Source: Treponema sp. (GTDB taxonomy: Bacteria; Spirochaetota; Spirochaetia; Treponematales; Breznakiellaceae). Taken from it: a stretch of DNA of 33,071 nucleotides. Within the stretch, counting starts at the first letter, position 1. Each line of letters starts with the position of its first letter. The notes under the pieces were generated by a model, which saw only the letters and a list, made by a program, of their open reading frames with translations, was not told where the DNA came from and did not search any database. The stretch covers positions 1 to 33,071 of the forward strand of contig JAISNI010000204.1 of assembly GCA_031276295.1 (NCBI GenBank), written 5' to 3'. Positions 17,362-26,456 of the stretch are shown here, piece by piece. The position numbers and the translations under genes are program-made.

Positions 17362-18843
17362 TTATTCCGCCCAAGCTCTGCTTCTCTCCACCGCCCTGTG
17401 CCATTGCGCGATAAGTTTTTCTTGCCGTGCCTTCTCCATCTGCGGTTCAAAGGTGGTATCGCATTGCCATTTTGCGCGGATCTCGTCCAAGCCGTTCCAT
17501 AGGCCGCAGGCAAGGCCGGCAAGACAGGCCGCTCCCAGCGCGGTAGTCTCGCGTATAACCGGACGGATTATTTTTCCATCCATAATATCGGTCTGAAACT
17601 GCATGAGGAAGCTATCGCGGCTTGCGCCGCCATCTACCTTGAGGGCGGCGATCTTGGTTCCGGTGTCCTTTTCCATGGCCCGTATCAGATCCAGGCTCTG
17701 ATAGGCTATGGATTCCTGGGCGGCGCGTATGATGTGATAACGTTTGGTTCCGCGGGTAATGCCGATTATGCAGCCCCTCGCGTACATGTCCCAGTACGGA
17801 GCACCAAGCCCGGTAAAAGCCGGCACCAGGTAAACCCCGCCCGTATCGGGAACCTTCTGCGCGTAGTACTCCGAATCGGCGCTTTCGGTGATAAGGCGCA
17901 ATTCGTCCCTGAGCCACTGTATCACCGCGCCGCCTACAAACACGCTGCCTTCCAGCGCGTACCGGATTTGTCCCTCAAGGCTTGCGGCGATAGTGGTCAG
18001 AAGCCCGTTCCTGCTCTCCGCAGCTTCGGCGCCGGTATTCATAAGGAGGAAGCAGCCGGTTCCGTAGGTGTTCTTTGCTTCGCCCTTTTCAAAACAACAC
18101 TGGCCGAAGAGGCTTGCCTGCTGATCTCCCGCGTCTCCTGCAATCGGAACCTCGGCGCCCTGTATATTCGTTGTACCGTAGATACAGCTTGAAGGCTTTA
18201 CCTCCGGCAGTATTTCCCGCGGAATGTCCAGGGCTTTAAGTAAGGTTTCATCCCACGAGAGCTTGTGTATATCGTACAGCATGGTACGACCGGCGTTGGT
18301 GTAATCGGTAACATGAACGCCGCCTGAGAGCTTCCAGATAAGCCAGGTATCCACCGTGCCGAAGAGTATCCCGCCTTTCCGCGCCCGTTCCCGCGCGCCT
18401 TCAACCCGGTCAAGTATCCACTTTATCTTTGTGCCCGAAAAATACGCGTCGGGCACAAGGCCGGTCGTCCGCCGTATATAATCGCCCAGCCCCTGCCTTA
18501 CCAGATCGTCCACGATGGCGGATGTCCGCCTGCACTGCCAGACTATGGCATTGTAGATGGGCAGGCCGGTGTTTTTATCCCACAGGATAGTCGTTTCCCG
18601 CTGGTTGGTAATGCCTATGGCGGCAATGTCATGGGCGTCAATGTTGAAGCGGGTAAGAAGCTCCATCATCACCGAGTACTGGGAAGAATAAATCTCCATA
18701 GGGTCATGCTCGACCCAGCCTTCCCTGGGATAAATTTGAGCGAATTCCTTCTGCTCCGTCCCTATAATGTTCTGGTCCCCGTCAAACAGGATGGCCCGCG
18801 AACTCGTGGTCCCCTGATCCAATGCCAAAATATACCTTGCCAT
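17362..18843 (-). CDS. glpK: Glycerol kinase
   Basis: FGGY-family carbohydrate kinase making sn-glycerol 3-phosphate from glycerol and ATP, feeding phospholipid synthesis and glycolysis. Its 493 aa are the normal length. The N-terminus has the phosphate-binding [16 protein letters not shown], then the glycerol-contact regions [10 protein letters not shown] and [16 protein letters not shown]. Later come [26 protein letters not shown], the conserved [12 protein letters not shown], and the FGGY C-terminal motif region with [30 protein letters not shown] lies 6 nt before the ATG. The gene is the last of the minus-strand run behind a GPH-family transporter (33-nt gap). No glpF aquaporin or glpD is nearby, so the transporter may take the role of the facilitator or supply a glycerol-containing compound. 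Confidence 0.97.
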   Translation of the reverse strand: MARYILALDQGTTSSRAILFDGDQNIIGTEQKEFAQIYPREGWVEHDPMEIYSSQYSVMMELLTRFNIDAHDIAAIGITNQRETTILWDKNTGLPIYNAIVWQCRRTSAIVDDLVRQGLGDYIRRTTGLVPDAYFSGTKIKWILDRVEGARERARKGGILFGTVDTWLIWKLSGGVHVTDYTNAGRTMLYDIHKLSWDETLLKALDIPREILPEVKPSSCIYGTTNIQGAEVPIAGDAGDQQASLFGQCCFEKGEAKNTYGTGCFLLMNTGAEAAESRNGLLTTIAASLEGQIRYALEGSVFVGGAVIQWLRDELRLITESADSEYYAQKVPDTGGVYLVPAFTGLGAPYWDMYARGCIIGITRGTKRYHIIRAAQESIAYQSLDLIRAMEKDTGTKIAALKVDGGASRDSFLMQFQTDIMDGKIIRPVIRETTALGAACLAGLACGLWNGLDEIRAKWQCDTTFEPQMEKARQEKLIAQWHRAVERSRAWAE

Positions 18844-18876
18844 TACTACCTCCGTAAATAATTGAAAATCCGGTTA

Positions 18877-20283
18877 TCATACTTTCCCCTTTGCCATAAG
18901 CTCCCGGTAGGTTTTCTCGTCCAGGGGATAAAAGGCGATGAGGATAAGCGCCCCGGTAAGAATAAGCGCGGGGAGGGGCCCCACGATGATCCTGATGGCC
19001 CTGATTGCGCCGCTTGACTGTACCGCGTCGGCAATATAGCCGCCCAGATCGAGGATGAACCCCGAGATAAACACCGCCAGGGATTGTCCGACTTTGGCGA
19101 TAAAGGTCCATATCCCATAATAGGCGCCTTCCTTACGCTCGCCGCTCTTAACCGCATCGTATTCAATGGCATCGGGAACCATAGCAAACGGCGCCACATA
19201 GCTAAAACCCACACCGATACCTGCATAGATCATCACAGCAAGGAAGAAGGCCGGCCCCATAAAATGGCCGACGGCGAATATTAATAAACACGCGCTTGCA
19301 ATAATAACGAAGCATATCTGGTAGGTGCGTTTTTTCCCTATGTATTTTGAAACCAGCACCGATACGGGAATGAAGATCATGGCGGTAAGGAGGAGAAGGA
19401 GCATGGCCGGGGTGGTGATCTGTTCCCGGGCTAAAACGGCGCCGAACAGATTAATCGTTTCTTCCGGTTTAAATATATACTTGGTGTAGTAAACCAGGAT
19501 ACCCTGAAGCAGGGTAATCCCACACAGGTGCAGCGCATAGGTGAGTAGCAGCACGAGATACGGCCGGTTCATGAACACCGCTCTATAGGTAGCGAAGAAT
19601 TTTTCCCTGGGTATGTCCTCTTTTGAATGGGCTTTTTCTTTGGTTCCCAAAAAGGTAAGCAGGGTCGTGATCATCATAAGAGAGCCTAAAATAAAGCCAA
19701 GAACCGAGTATCCGGTACGCTGGGCACTTAGAAACTCCAGGCGGGAAGCGCCTGCGGGCTTGAAAAGGCCGACTATGGGCTGCACCGCCGCCGCGCCGAT
19801 AATCGTACCGAAAACCGCGCAGCCGAAGCGGTATCCGTTCAGGCTGGTTCTCTCGTGGTAATCATCGGTCAGTTCCGGTGTAAGGGACGAGTAGGGGATA
19901 TTGATGACGGTGCTTGCCGTATTGACAAGCATCAGCGTAAGGGATGCCCACACGGTAAGGAGTAGAGGGTTCACAATTCCCGGACTCGTAAAAAAAAACC
20001 ACATGCTCAGGAGCATGGGCGCCGCGCCGAAGAGCAGGTACGGACGCCTCCGCCCCCAGCGCGAGTGTGTGCGGTCGGATATATAGCCCATCACGGGATC
20101 GGTAACCGCGTCCCAGAGCTTGCCTATCATTACCGCGGTTCCAGCAAACGCCGCCGACAGCCCCACGGTATCGGTAAGGTAGTTGAGGCACCAGAACCCC
20201 ATGACGGTAAAGAGCATATTCCCGCCGAGATCGAAAATGCCGAACCCGAGTTTCTGTTTAACCGACAGCTTTTTCCGCGTCAT
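18877..20283 (-). CDS. GPH-family (MelB-like) MFS sugar/cation symporter
   Basis: A 468-aa inner-membrane protein with about 12 helices. The start LSVKQKLGFGIFDLGGNML, the GKLWDAVTDPVMGYISDRTHSRWGRRRP region with the conserved Asp pair used for cation coupling in MelB, and the central loop (TKEKAHSKEDIPREKFFATYRAVFMNRPYLVLL, shown here only for its character) define the glycoside-pentoside-hexuronide:cation symporter group. Typical substrates are melibiose, xylosides and glucuronides. Here it lies between parB (29 nt upstream) and glpK (33 nt downstream), with a strong AAGGGGG before its ATG. Transport of glycerol or a glycerol glycoside is an inference from the neighbour only. Confidence 0.88.
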   Translation of the reverse strand: MTRKKLSVKQKLGFGIFDLGGNMLFTVMGFWCLNYLTDTVGLSAAFAGTAVMIGKLWDAVTDPVMGYISDRTHSRWGRRRPYLLFGAAPMLLSMWFFFTSPGIVNPLLLTVWASLTLMLVNTASTVINIPYSSLTPELTDDYHERTSLNGYRFGCAVFGTIIGAAAVQPIVGLFKPAGASRLEFLSAQRTGYSVLGFILGSLMMITTLLTFLGTKEKAHSKEDIPREKFFATYRAVFMNRPYLVLLLTYALHLCGITLLQGILVYYTKYIFKPEETINLFGAVLAREQITTPAMLLLLLTAMIFIPVSVLVSKYIGKKRTYQICFVIIASACLLIFAVGHFMGPAFFLAVMIYAGIGVGFSYVAPFAMVPDAIEYDAVKSGERKEGAYYGIWTFIAKVGQSLAVFISGFILDLGGYIADAVQSSGAIRAIRIIVGPLPALILTGALILIAFYPLDEKTYRELMAKGKV

Positions 20284-20312
20284 AAAATGCCCCCTTGTAT
20301 GCCGTTCCGTCT

Positions 20313-21299
20313 TTACCGGCCCAGTATCTCGTAGAGCCGCTCCATATCTTCCATAGAATAATACGCAATATGGATAGTCCCCTTGTTGAGATCCCCGTCT
20401 ATCACCACTTTGGTTCCCAGGGCCCGCAGGAACTTTTCTTCCATAGCGTCCAGTTCCGGCGCGCGGCGGCCCTTCGCGTTTGCGGGAACCTTGTCCGATT
20501 CGGCAGGCTTCGCATTTTCCACCTGGTTCATCCTGGCGGCCCGTTTTTCCGCTTCCCTTACGGATATGCTGTGCGCAAGTATATCACGGTAAAGGCTCTC
20601 CTGTTTTCCCGGATCGTTTACCGAAAGGATGGTCCGTGCGTGCCCTGACGAGAGCGCGCCGTTTTCCAGGCTTTCCTGCATGGCGCGGGGCAGTCTGAGC
20701 AGCCGCAGCGCGTTTGCCACCGTAGACCTGTTCTTGCCGACTTTTACGGCAACTTCGTCCTGGGAAAGGCCGGTCATGTCCATAAGGCTGCGGTAGGCGG
20801 AGGCTTCTTCTATGGGGTTAAGATCCTGGCGCTGTATATTCTCGATAAGCGAGACTTCCATGCGTTTCTCATCGCTGTAACTGCGGAGTACGGCCGGAAC
20901 CTCGTTAAGCCCCGCAAGGCGCGCGGCCCGGGTCCGCCTTTCCCCTGCGATGATGATGTAGGAACCGTCCTCCGCTTCCTGGGCAATAATGGGTTCTATG
21001 ACGCCGTGTTCCCGTATGGAGGCGGCAAGTTCGTTCAGGCTTTCCTCATCAAAGGATCTGCGCGGCTGGGTCGGGTTTACCCTGAGCTTTTCCAGGGCTA
21101 TGCGGATCTCCCCCCCGCCCCGGTCTCGACCGGAAGCCACCTTATCCGCGCCGCCCGCCGCTCCGCTGCTTCCGGCCCCGGCATCCGCGGCCTCGATGCT
21201 CTTGCCTTGAGGCGCGTCCGGCGGAGATGCGGTACTTTCTTCGTCATTAATAGGGAGCAGGGCATTAAGCCCCTTTCCAAGTCCGTGTTTAAGCGCCAC
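20313..21299 (-). CDS. parB: Chromosome-partitioning protein ParB/Spo0J
   Basis: A 328-aa CTP-dependent DNA clamp that loads at parS. A short N-terminal KHGLGKGLNALLP helix (the segment that stimulates ParA ATPase) is followed by a Gly/Ala/Ser-rich linker at about 17-60. The ParB/Srx domain runs from about 65 with NPTQPRRSF, GVIEPIIAQ and the CTP/parS box GERRTRAARLAGL. ENIQRQDLNPIEEA follows, then the HTH LSQDEVAVKVGKNRSTVANALRLLRLP. The C-terminal dimerisation domain follows a charged linker. The start is GTG at 21299, overlapping the parA end by 11 nt, with GGAGG inside parA, so translation is coupled. I saw no parS palindrome in the window. Confidence 0.95.
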   Translation of the reverse strand: MALKHGLGKGLNALLPINDEESTASPPDAPQGKSIEAADAGAGSSGAAGGADKVASGRDRGGGEIRIALEKLRVNPTQPRRSFDEESLNELAASIREHGVIEPIIAQEAEDGSYIIIAGERRTRAARLAGLNEVPAVLRSYSDEKRMEVSLIENIQRQDLNPIEEASAYRSLMDMTGLSQDEVAVKVGKNRSTVANALRLLRLPRAMQESLENGALSSGHARTILSVNDPGKQESLYRDILAHSISVREAEKRAARMNQVENAKPAESDKVPANAKGRRAPELDAMEEKFLRALGTKVVIDGDLNKGTIHIAYYSMEDMERLYEILGR

Positions 21300-22047
21300 G
21301 CTGCATTACCTCCATAGCAAGGCTCCTGTACGCCTTTGCCCCGCTGCACTGGGGGTCGTACTGGGAAATCGTCATGCCGTAGGAGGGCGCTTCGGAGAGG
21401 CGTACATTCCGGGGAATTATGGTCGTAAAGACCTTGTCCTTGAAATACGCGCTTACCTCCCTGACTACCTCCTGGGCCAGCCGGGTTCGGGAATCGTACA
21501 TGGTAAAGAATATCCCTTCAATTATGAGGGAAGGATTCAGGTTTTTCTGTATCCGCTTAACGGTTTGCAGGAGCAGGGTGAGACCTTCCATCGCAAAGTA
21601 TTCGCATTGCATAGGGATAAGTACCACATCGGCGGCGCTGAGGCCGTTTAGGGTAAGAACGCCGAGGCTGGGCGGGCAGTCTATAAGAATATAATCGAAA
21701 CGATCCCGCGCCGGTTCCAGCGCTTTCTTGAGGAAAAATTCTCTGCCTTTCTGCTCGATAAGCTCTACCGCGGCGCCCGAAAGATCGATGCTTGCCGGAA
21801 TGACCGACAGGCCGCTCAGCGCGGTCTTCCGCAACACCGAATCAAAACCTGCGCCGCCTGAGATAAGCTCGTAAATACCCGGCTTAAAGGCATTGATCCC
21901 GACCCCGCTTGTAAGATTTGCCTGGGAGTCGAAATCCACAAGAAGCACCGACTTCCCTTCCAGCGCCAAATAAGCGCCTATATTGATGGCCGAGGTGGTC
22001 TTTCCTACACCGCCCTTCTGGTTTACAAACACGAAAATTTTTCCCAT
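21289..22047 (-). CDS. parA: Chromosome-partitioning ATPase ParA/Soj
   Basis: A 252-aa deviant Walker ATPase that binds DNA non-specifically when ATP-bound and is reset by ParB. The P-loop KGGVGKTTSAINIG lies close to the N-terminus, followed by LLVDFDSQANLTSG (Walker A') and YILIDCPPSLGVLTLNGL (Walker B). MQCEYFAMEGLTLLLQTVKRI and VVREVSAYFKDKVFTTIIPRNVRLSEAPSYG are standard Soj features. I prefer the ATG at 22047 (MGKIFVFVN); a GTG at 22062 would add five residues but has a pyrimidine-rich upstream and overlaps a -10-like TATACT. Neither start has a Shine-Dalgarno sequence, so the message may be leaderless. It heads the run parA, parB, GPH transporter, glpK. Confidence 0.95.
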   Translation of the reverse strand: MGKIFVFVNQKGGVGKTTSAINIGAYLALEGKSVLLVDFDSQANLTSGVGINAFKPGIYELISGGAGFDSVLRKTALSGLSVIPASIDLSGAAVELIEQKGREFFLKKALEPARDRFDYILIDCPPSLGVLTLNGLSAADVVLIPMQCEYFAMEGLTLLLQTVKRIQKNLNPSLIIEGIFFTMYDSRTRLAQEVVREVSAYFKDKVFTTIIPRNVRLSEAPSYGMTISQYDPQCSGAKAYRSLAMEVMQRGA

Positions 22048-22053
22048 ACCGAC

Positions 22054-22059
22054 AGTATA
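22054..22059 (-). promoter_or_regulatory. -10-like element immediately before parA
   Basis: TATACT on the minus strand lies 6 nt before the parA ATG; the -35 region is poor (TAGCAT at 17 nt). With this spacing, transcription would start at or next to the A of the ATG. Confidence 0.4.
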
Positions 22060-22121
22060 CACAAGAAGCGATTTATATGCTAGAATTAATTGAAGTGAGG
22101 TTCCGGCGGCAATTAAGAAAA

Positions 22122-22149
22122 TTGTGTGTTGCAGGATATTCTATACAAT
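22122..22149 (+). promoter_or_regulatory. Candidate promoter of the FGE-like gene
   Basis: TTGTGT (22122-22127), 16 nt, TACAAT (22144-22149). The expected transcript start lies just before the ATG at 22165. This is divergent from parA, so about 100 nt serve both directions. Confidence 0.35.
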
Positions 22150-22164
22150 ACAATGGGGATACCA

Positions 22165-23034
22165 ATGAAAATGTATCGAAACGTCTTTTTAATATCGGTT
22201 TTGTTTTTATGTTTCGGTTGTACCGGCCTTCCTGTCGTATCGGCCCAGACGCCTGGAGAGCTGAGCCCTGAAGGTTTTGTGTATATCAGAGGCGGCGTTT
22301 TTATGATGGGCAGCGCCGAAACCGAGGCGGGCAGGCGGGATAACGAGGGGCCCCGGCGCCGTGTAAGGATAGAGCATTTTTATATGAAGATATACGAGGT
22401 AACCCAGGATGAATACCGGGAGGTGATGGGGATCAATCCCGCATATTTCAAGGGCGGCGCGCGGCCGGTGGAACAGGTAAGCTGGTATGATGCAATTGAA
22501 TATTGCAACAGACTGAGCAGGCGGGAATCGCTTACACCTGTCTATACGATAAACGGAGAAACCGTTACTTGGGATAGTTCCGCCGACGGTTACCGTCTTC
22601 CTACCGAAGCCGAGTGGGAATACGCCTGCCGGGCAGGTTCCGCAACGCCTTTCAGTACCGGGACTGCCATTACGACGGTTATGGCCAACTATAACGGTTA
22701 CTTCCCGTATACGGATAACGAAACGGGAATCTACCGGCAGACGACAACCGAAGTCGGCGCTTTTGAGCCTAATTCATTCGGCCTTTACGATATGCACGGG
22801 AATGTCTGGGAATGGTGCTGGGACGAGTACCGGAGTTACGGCGAAAATGACGCGGGCGCGGCCGCCGCTACGGATATTTTTGTCAACGAGTACCGCGTAC
22901 TCCGCGGTGGAAGCTGGTATAACAGCGGCGAGTTCCTCCGTTCAGCCTGCCGTGAAGGTTTCAACCTCTTTGGGCGGGTTACCAATGTGGGTTTCCGCCT
23001 GGTGAGGCCCGTGATAGAGGAAAAAAGGGGTTAG
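22165..23034 (+). CDS. Exported formylglycine-generating-enzyme (SUMF1/FGE-sulfatase) domain protein
   Basis: A 289-aa protein with an N-terminal signal (MKMYRNVFLISVLFLCFGC); either Cys19 is a lipidation site or signal peptidase I cuts after VVSA. Residues about 35-285 form one FGE-sulfatase domain: GGVFMMGS, YEVTQDEYREVMGINPAYF, PVEQVSWYDAIEYCNRLS, YRLPTEAEWEYACRAG, LYDMHGNVWEWCWDEY and VLRGGSWYN...VGFRLV. The true enzyme converts a sulfatase Cys to formylglycine with a Cys pair and copper. Here the late Cys (SACREG) is present, but most exported bacterial members of this kind have no proven catalysis, so an enzymatic role is uncertain. The ATG at 22165 is preferred because the signal peptide starts there; TGGGGAT lies upstream. 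The helicase gene follows after 10 nt. Confidence 0.85.
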   Translation: MKMYRNVFLISVLFLCFGCTGLPVVSAQTPGELSPEGFVYIRGGVFMMGSAETEAGRRDNEGPRRRVRIEHFYMKIYEVTQDEYREVMGINPAYFKGGARPVEQVSWYDAIEYCNRLSRRESLTPVYTINGETVTWDSSADGYRLPTEAEWEYACRAGSATPFSTGTAITTVMANYNGYFPYTDNETGIYRQTTTEVGAFEPNSFGLYDMHGNVWEWCWDEYRSYGENDAGAAAATDIFVNEYRVLRGGSWYNSGEFLRSACREGFNLFGRVTNVGFRLVRPVIEEKRG

Positions 23035-23044
23035 AAAGCGTTCT

Positions 23045-25564
23045 ATGAATACCGGACCTCTTCCCGATTATCTTGCCCTCCTCAATGCCGAACAGCGGGA
23101 GGCGGTGTTCCATACGGGCCGGTTCCTGCTCATCCTTGCGGGCGCCGGTTCCGGTAAGACGCGGGTGATCACCACCAAGATAGCTTACCTTATCAAGGAA
23201 AAGGGTGTGGACCCCAGGTCTATTCTGGCGGTTACCTTTACCAACAAGGCCGCGCGGGAAATGGCCGACCGGGCCAGGCTTATCGACGGCAGGGCCGGCT
23301 TTGCGATGCTGAGAACCTTTCATTCGTTTGGGGCCTGGTTCCTGCGGTACTACGGCAAGAGCGCCAAGTTCAATCCCGGTTTTGTGATCTACGATGACAG
23401 TGATGTTCTTTCCCTTATCTCCATCATTGATCCCGATCTGTCCAAGGCGGACGCCAGGCAGATGGCCTACGGTATCTCCCGCGCCAAAGACTACTTTATC
23501 TCGCCTGAAGACCCTGAACTTGAGCGTATTGATTACCGGAAGCATTTCAGGGAAGTCTATGCTCAATACGAGGAAAGGCTTACCCGGATAGGCAACGTAG
23601 ACTTCGGCGATCTTATCAAGAAACCGGTTGAAGTACTCCGCGGCAATCCCCAACTGAAGGAGCGTATCGCCGACCGTTTCCGGGTTATCATGGTAGATGA
23701 ATACCAGGATGCCAATGTCGCCCAGTTTGAATTACTCAAAGAACTATGCGGCGGCGAAACCCGTGTCTGCGTGGTGGGCGATGATGATCAGTCTATCTAC
23801 CGTTTCCGCGGCGCCGAAGTGAAGAATATCCTTGAATTCCCCGAGCGTTTTCCCGGCGCCCAGGTGATACGCCTCGAGAGAAACTACCGTTCGGTTCTGC
23901 CCATCCTGAATCTGGCCTCGTCGGTGGTCGATCATAACAGTTCGCGGTTAGGCAAGAAACTTATCTCCGAAAGAGGGACGGGCAAGACTCCGGTGCTGGC
24001 CTTCCTTCCCGACCAGGACGAGGAAGCCGCTTACTGCGCGAGCCTTATAGAAAAATCCGTAAGCGCCGGAACAGCCCGGTATGCGGATTGGGCCCTGCTC
24101 TACCGTACCAATGCCCAGTCCCTTGGTTTTGAGACGGAATTCCTGCGCAGGAAAATCCCCTACCGGGTGCTTGGTTCCCTCAAATTTTACGAACGGGAAG
24201 AGGTGAAGGATGCCCTGGCCCTGCTTGCCTTCACGGTGAACCCCCGGGACGAGATCGCGTTCCGCCGTATGGTGAACAAGCCTGCCCGCGGCCTGGGGTC
24301 CGTTACGGTAGACCGCCTGCTTACGGAAGCCGGCGCCGCGTCTTACCCGGATGAATTTCCCGGCAATCCGGCCTTAAACGGTAGTATCATGGCGGCGGGC
24401 CGGCGCATTATGGAAAGCCTTTCCGCCAAAGCCCGGGTCGGCCTCAAGGTCTTTTTTACCGCCATAGAGAACGGCCTGTCCGTACTGGAGCCTGATGATT
24501 CCGGTTCCCCTGATGCGGATGGCGCGGACTTTGAGGATGGCGGAGCGGGCGAAGAAAACGAGGGAAACGGCGGCGCTGAAGCTCAATCCGCCGAATCGGG
24601 CAAGGCCGAACCCGGCGCGGCTGAAAAGACCGGCAAGCCGGACGAAGCCGATCCGGTTCGGGGGAAGCGCTCCCGAAAGGCTTCGGGGAAAAAGCCGCCG
24701 GTAAAGTCCAAAACCGCGCTTGTAAGGGCAGGGCAGGGGCTTTCGTTTTGCGTCGCGCGTCTTATCGAGGATTCCGGCCTCGCCGAATACCACTCGTCCC
24801 ATGATGAGATTACGGCGAATCAGCGTATAGGGAACCTTCAGGAACTGGTCAATGCCGCAAGTCTTTACCCCTTGACGAAGGGCGGCCTGCTGGAATTTCT
24901 TGAACACATAGAACTGGATCGTTCCCTTGAAGAAGCCTCTGCCGCCGGGGAAGCCGATGATGATCGGGTAAGCCTCATCACCCTGCACAACACCAAGGGC
25001 CTTGAATTCAAGCGGGTCATTATGACCGGCGTTGAACAGGGGATTTTCCCCCGCGAGGACAAAAAGGACGATGAGCTTGAGGAGGAACGGCGGCTTTTCT
25101 ATGTCGGAGCTACCCGCGCGATGGATGAACTGTACCTTGTTTCATGCGCCGTCCGCCGTATGTACGGCAGCATTGAGTACATGAACCCCAGCATCTTTCT
25201 TACCGAAATCGATCCTTCCGCGTTACGGGTCATAGGAACGGCACCTTCCGCGTTCAGAGCCCTAAAAAACGCGCCCGGGAAGGATCCCCCCGTGCGGCCC
25301 GGACCGGCGGCCGCGCGATTCGGTAAAGACGCGGGAGCCGTTTACGGTAAAACTTCCGTAAAATCTGGGGTTAAGGTTTCTTCCGACGGCCGCTGGCAGG
25401 TCGGGGAGCGGCTTTTCCATGACGATTACGGTTACGGTGCGGTTACCGGTATACGCGAAACCGGCGAGGGCCCGCTGATCCATGTCCATTTTGATACGGG
25501 GCATGAGATCCGTTTCCCCAGCGCAAGCCAAAGTTCCCTTCTGGTAAAGGTTAAAGATGACTGA
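23045..25564 (+). CDS. pcrA: UvrD/PcrA-type superfamily 1 DNA helicase
   Basis: An 839-aa 3'-5' helicase used in nucleotide-excision and mismatch repair and in clearing replication blocks. The Q-motif LNAEQREAV is followed by Walker A GAGSGKT (33-39), motif Ia TFTNKAAREM, Walker B VDEYQD (217-222), motif III VVGDDDQSIYRFRGA and motif IV RNYRS. Later motifs are SLITLHNTKGLEFKRVIMTGVEQG and RRLFYVGATRAMDELYL. The C-terminus (QVGERLFHDDYGYGAVTGI...) is the PcrA Tudor-like RNA polymerase-contact domain. It is about 100 residues longer than PcrA: residues about 480-558 are a low-complexity acidic then lysine-rich linker inserted in domain 2B. The gene lies between the FGE-like gene (10 nt) and an aminotransferase-like gene that overlaps its end by 8 nt. 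Confidence 0.95.
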   Translation: MNTGPLPDYLALLNAEQREAVFHTGRFLLILAGAGSGKTRVITTKIAYLIKEKGVDPRSILAVTFTNKAAREMADRARLIDGRAGFAMLRTFHSFGAWFLRYYGKSAKFNPGFVIYDDSDVLSLISIIDPDLSKADARQMAYGISRAKDYFISPEDPELERIDYRKHFREVYAQYEERLTRIGNVDFGDLIKKPVEVLRGNPQLKERIADRFRVIMVDEYQDANVAQFELLKELCGGETRVCVVGDDDQSIYRFRGAEVKNILEFPERFPGAQVIRLERNYRSVLPILNLASSVVDHNSSRLGKKLISERGTGKTPVLAFLPDQDEEAAYCASLIEKSVSAGTARYADWALLYRTNAQSLGFETEFLRRKIPYRVLGSLKFYEREEVKDALALLAFTVNPRDEIAFRRMVNKPARGLGSVTVDRLLTEAGAASYPDEFPGNPALNGSIMAAGRRIMESLSAKARVGLKVFFTAIENGLSVLEPDDSGSPDADGADFEDGGAGEENEGNGGAEAQSAESGKAEPGAAEKTGKPDEADPVRGKRSRKASGKKPPVKSKTALVRAGQGLSFCVARLIEDSGLAEYHSSHDEITANQRIGNLQELVNAASLYPLTKGGLLEFLEHIELDRSLEEASAAGEADDDRVSLITLHNTKGLEFKRVIMTGVEQGIFPREDKKDDELEEERRLFYVGATRAMDELYLVSCAVRRMYGSIEYMNPSIFLTEIDPSALRVIGTAPSAFRALKNAPGKDPPVRPGPAAARFGKDAGAVYGKTSVKSGVKVSSDGRWQVGERLFHDDYGYGAVTGIRETGEGPLIHVHFDTGHEIRFPSASQSSLLVKVKDD

Positions 25565-26456
25565 AACGTACCCTTCTTTCGGAGGCGGGGAACTTCTCCG
25601 GCAGATGCCGCCGGTACTGAGGGCGCGCGGTTTCAGGCTTTACCTTGGCGGGAACCCCGGTGCGGACAGGAAGCTATGCCCTAAAAGCAAACGTCTGGTA
25701 GACCTCTGGCAGTGCGGCGGTGAGGCGGTGCTTGGGCATACCCCTTCGCAGGTTCTGCGCGAACTGAAAAATACCGCCGAACGCGGTCTTTTTGCGCCCT
25801 TTCCGCATCCGCAGGAAAGGCGTCTGGCAAAGGCCCTTTCCGTTCTGCTTCCCGGCAGAGCCTTCCGGTTCTATGTGGATGAATTCTCTCTCAGGAACGC
25901 TCTCCTCAAGGCCGGTTATCGGAACGAGGCCGTGAATGCCTTCCCCGATCCCGCCTTTGCGCCTTTTCCCCCGTCCGATATTCCCGTACTGTCTCTCTGG
26001 AGGCCCTTCCTCCGGGAAACGCCTCCCGAAAAAACGCCTCCCCTGCTGGTTCCCGTTCTGCCCCTGCCCCTCGGCCCCAGAGTACTGGCCCCGGAAAGCG
26101 GCCTGGAAAGCGTCTTTCCGCCTTCAAATCTCTCCCCCCCCCTTATCCTTGCCGCCCTTACCCGAAGTATTTACGATCTTATTGCCGCCCGCAACCGGGG
26201 CCGGCCCCATTACAAGCGTATAACCGAAAGTATCTCCCGCGGCGCATGGCGGCGGCGGGGTATCTATTGCATCTACACTGAAAATTTGACGGACGAAAGC
26301 TACGCGCTCCTCTTCCGTCGCTTCCTTGAAGGCGGCTTCCTCCTTCCCCCGGTAAGGGATCAGCCCCTCATACTACCGTCCGGCCTTTCCGCGGGCGAGG
26401 AAGCCCAGCTTGCAAAGCTCCTGGCAGTCCGCGCCGGAATTGAAAGTGAACGGTAA
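25557..26456 (+). CDS. Shortened class III aminotransferase-like protein, catalytic lysine absent
   Basis: A 299-aa protein starting within ATGACTGA, overlapping the helicase stop by 8 nt, so translationally coupled. Residues about 45-110 resemble the N-terminal part of class III PLP aminotransferases (glutamate-1-semialdehyde type): KRLVDLWQCGGEAVLGHTPSQVLRELKNTAERG, then PHPQERRLAKALSVLLPG, then FRFYVDEFSLRNALLKAG where the family has a VNSGTEA-like motif. The large-domain PLP-lysine segment is not present; the middle is instead proline-rich (about 140-190), with a small C-terminal domain-like end. The resemblance is by eye and moderate. It may be a non-catalytic descendant with a structural or regulatory role near the helicase. 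Its stop codon lies in the arm of an inverted repeat. Confidence 0.55.
   Translation: MTETYPSFGGGELLRQMPPVLRARGFRLYLGGNPGADRKLCPKSKRLVDLWQCGGEAVLGHTPSQVLRELKNTAERGLFAPFPHPQERRLAKALSVLLPGRAFRFYVDEFSLRNALLKAGYRNEAVNAFPDPAFAPFPPSDIPVLSLWRPFLRETPPEKTPPLLVPVLPLPLGPRVLAPESGLESVFPPSNLSPPLILAALTRSIYDLIAARNRGRPHYKRITESISRGAWRRRGIYCIYTENLTDESYALLFRRFLEGGFLLPPVRDQPLILPSGLSAGEEAQLAKLLAVRAGIESER

Noticed and set aside
20284-22164. parS site near parAB
   Set aside because: No TGTTTCACGTGAAACA-like palindrome was seen here or elsewhere in the window. A half-site-like TGTTTCAC at about 13807 is inside the MATE gene and not palindromic.
22979-23653. 224-aa minus-strand ORF opposite pcrA
   Set aside because: It covers the Walker A region of the helicase on the other strand and has a low-sense composition.
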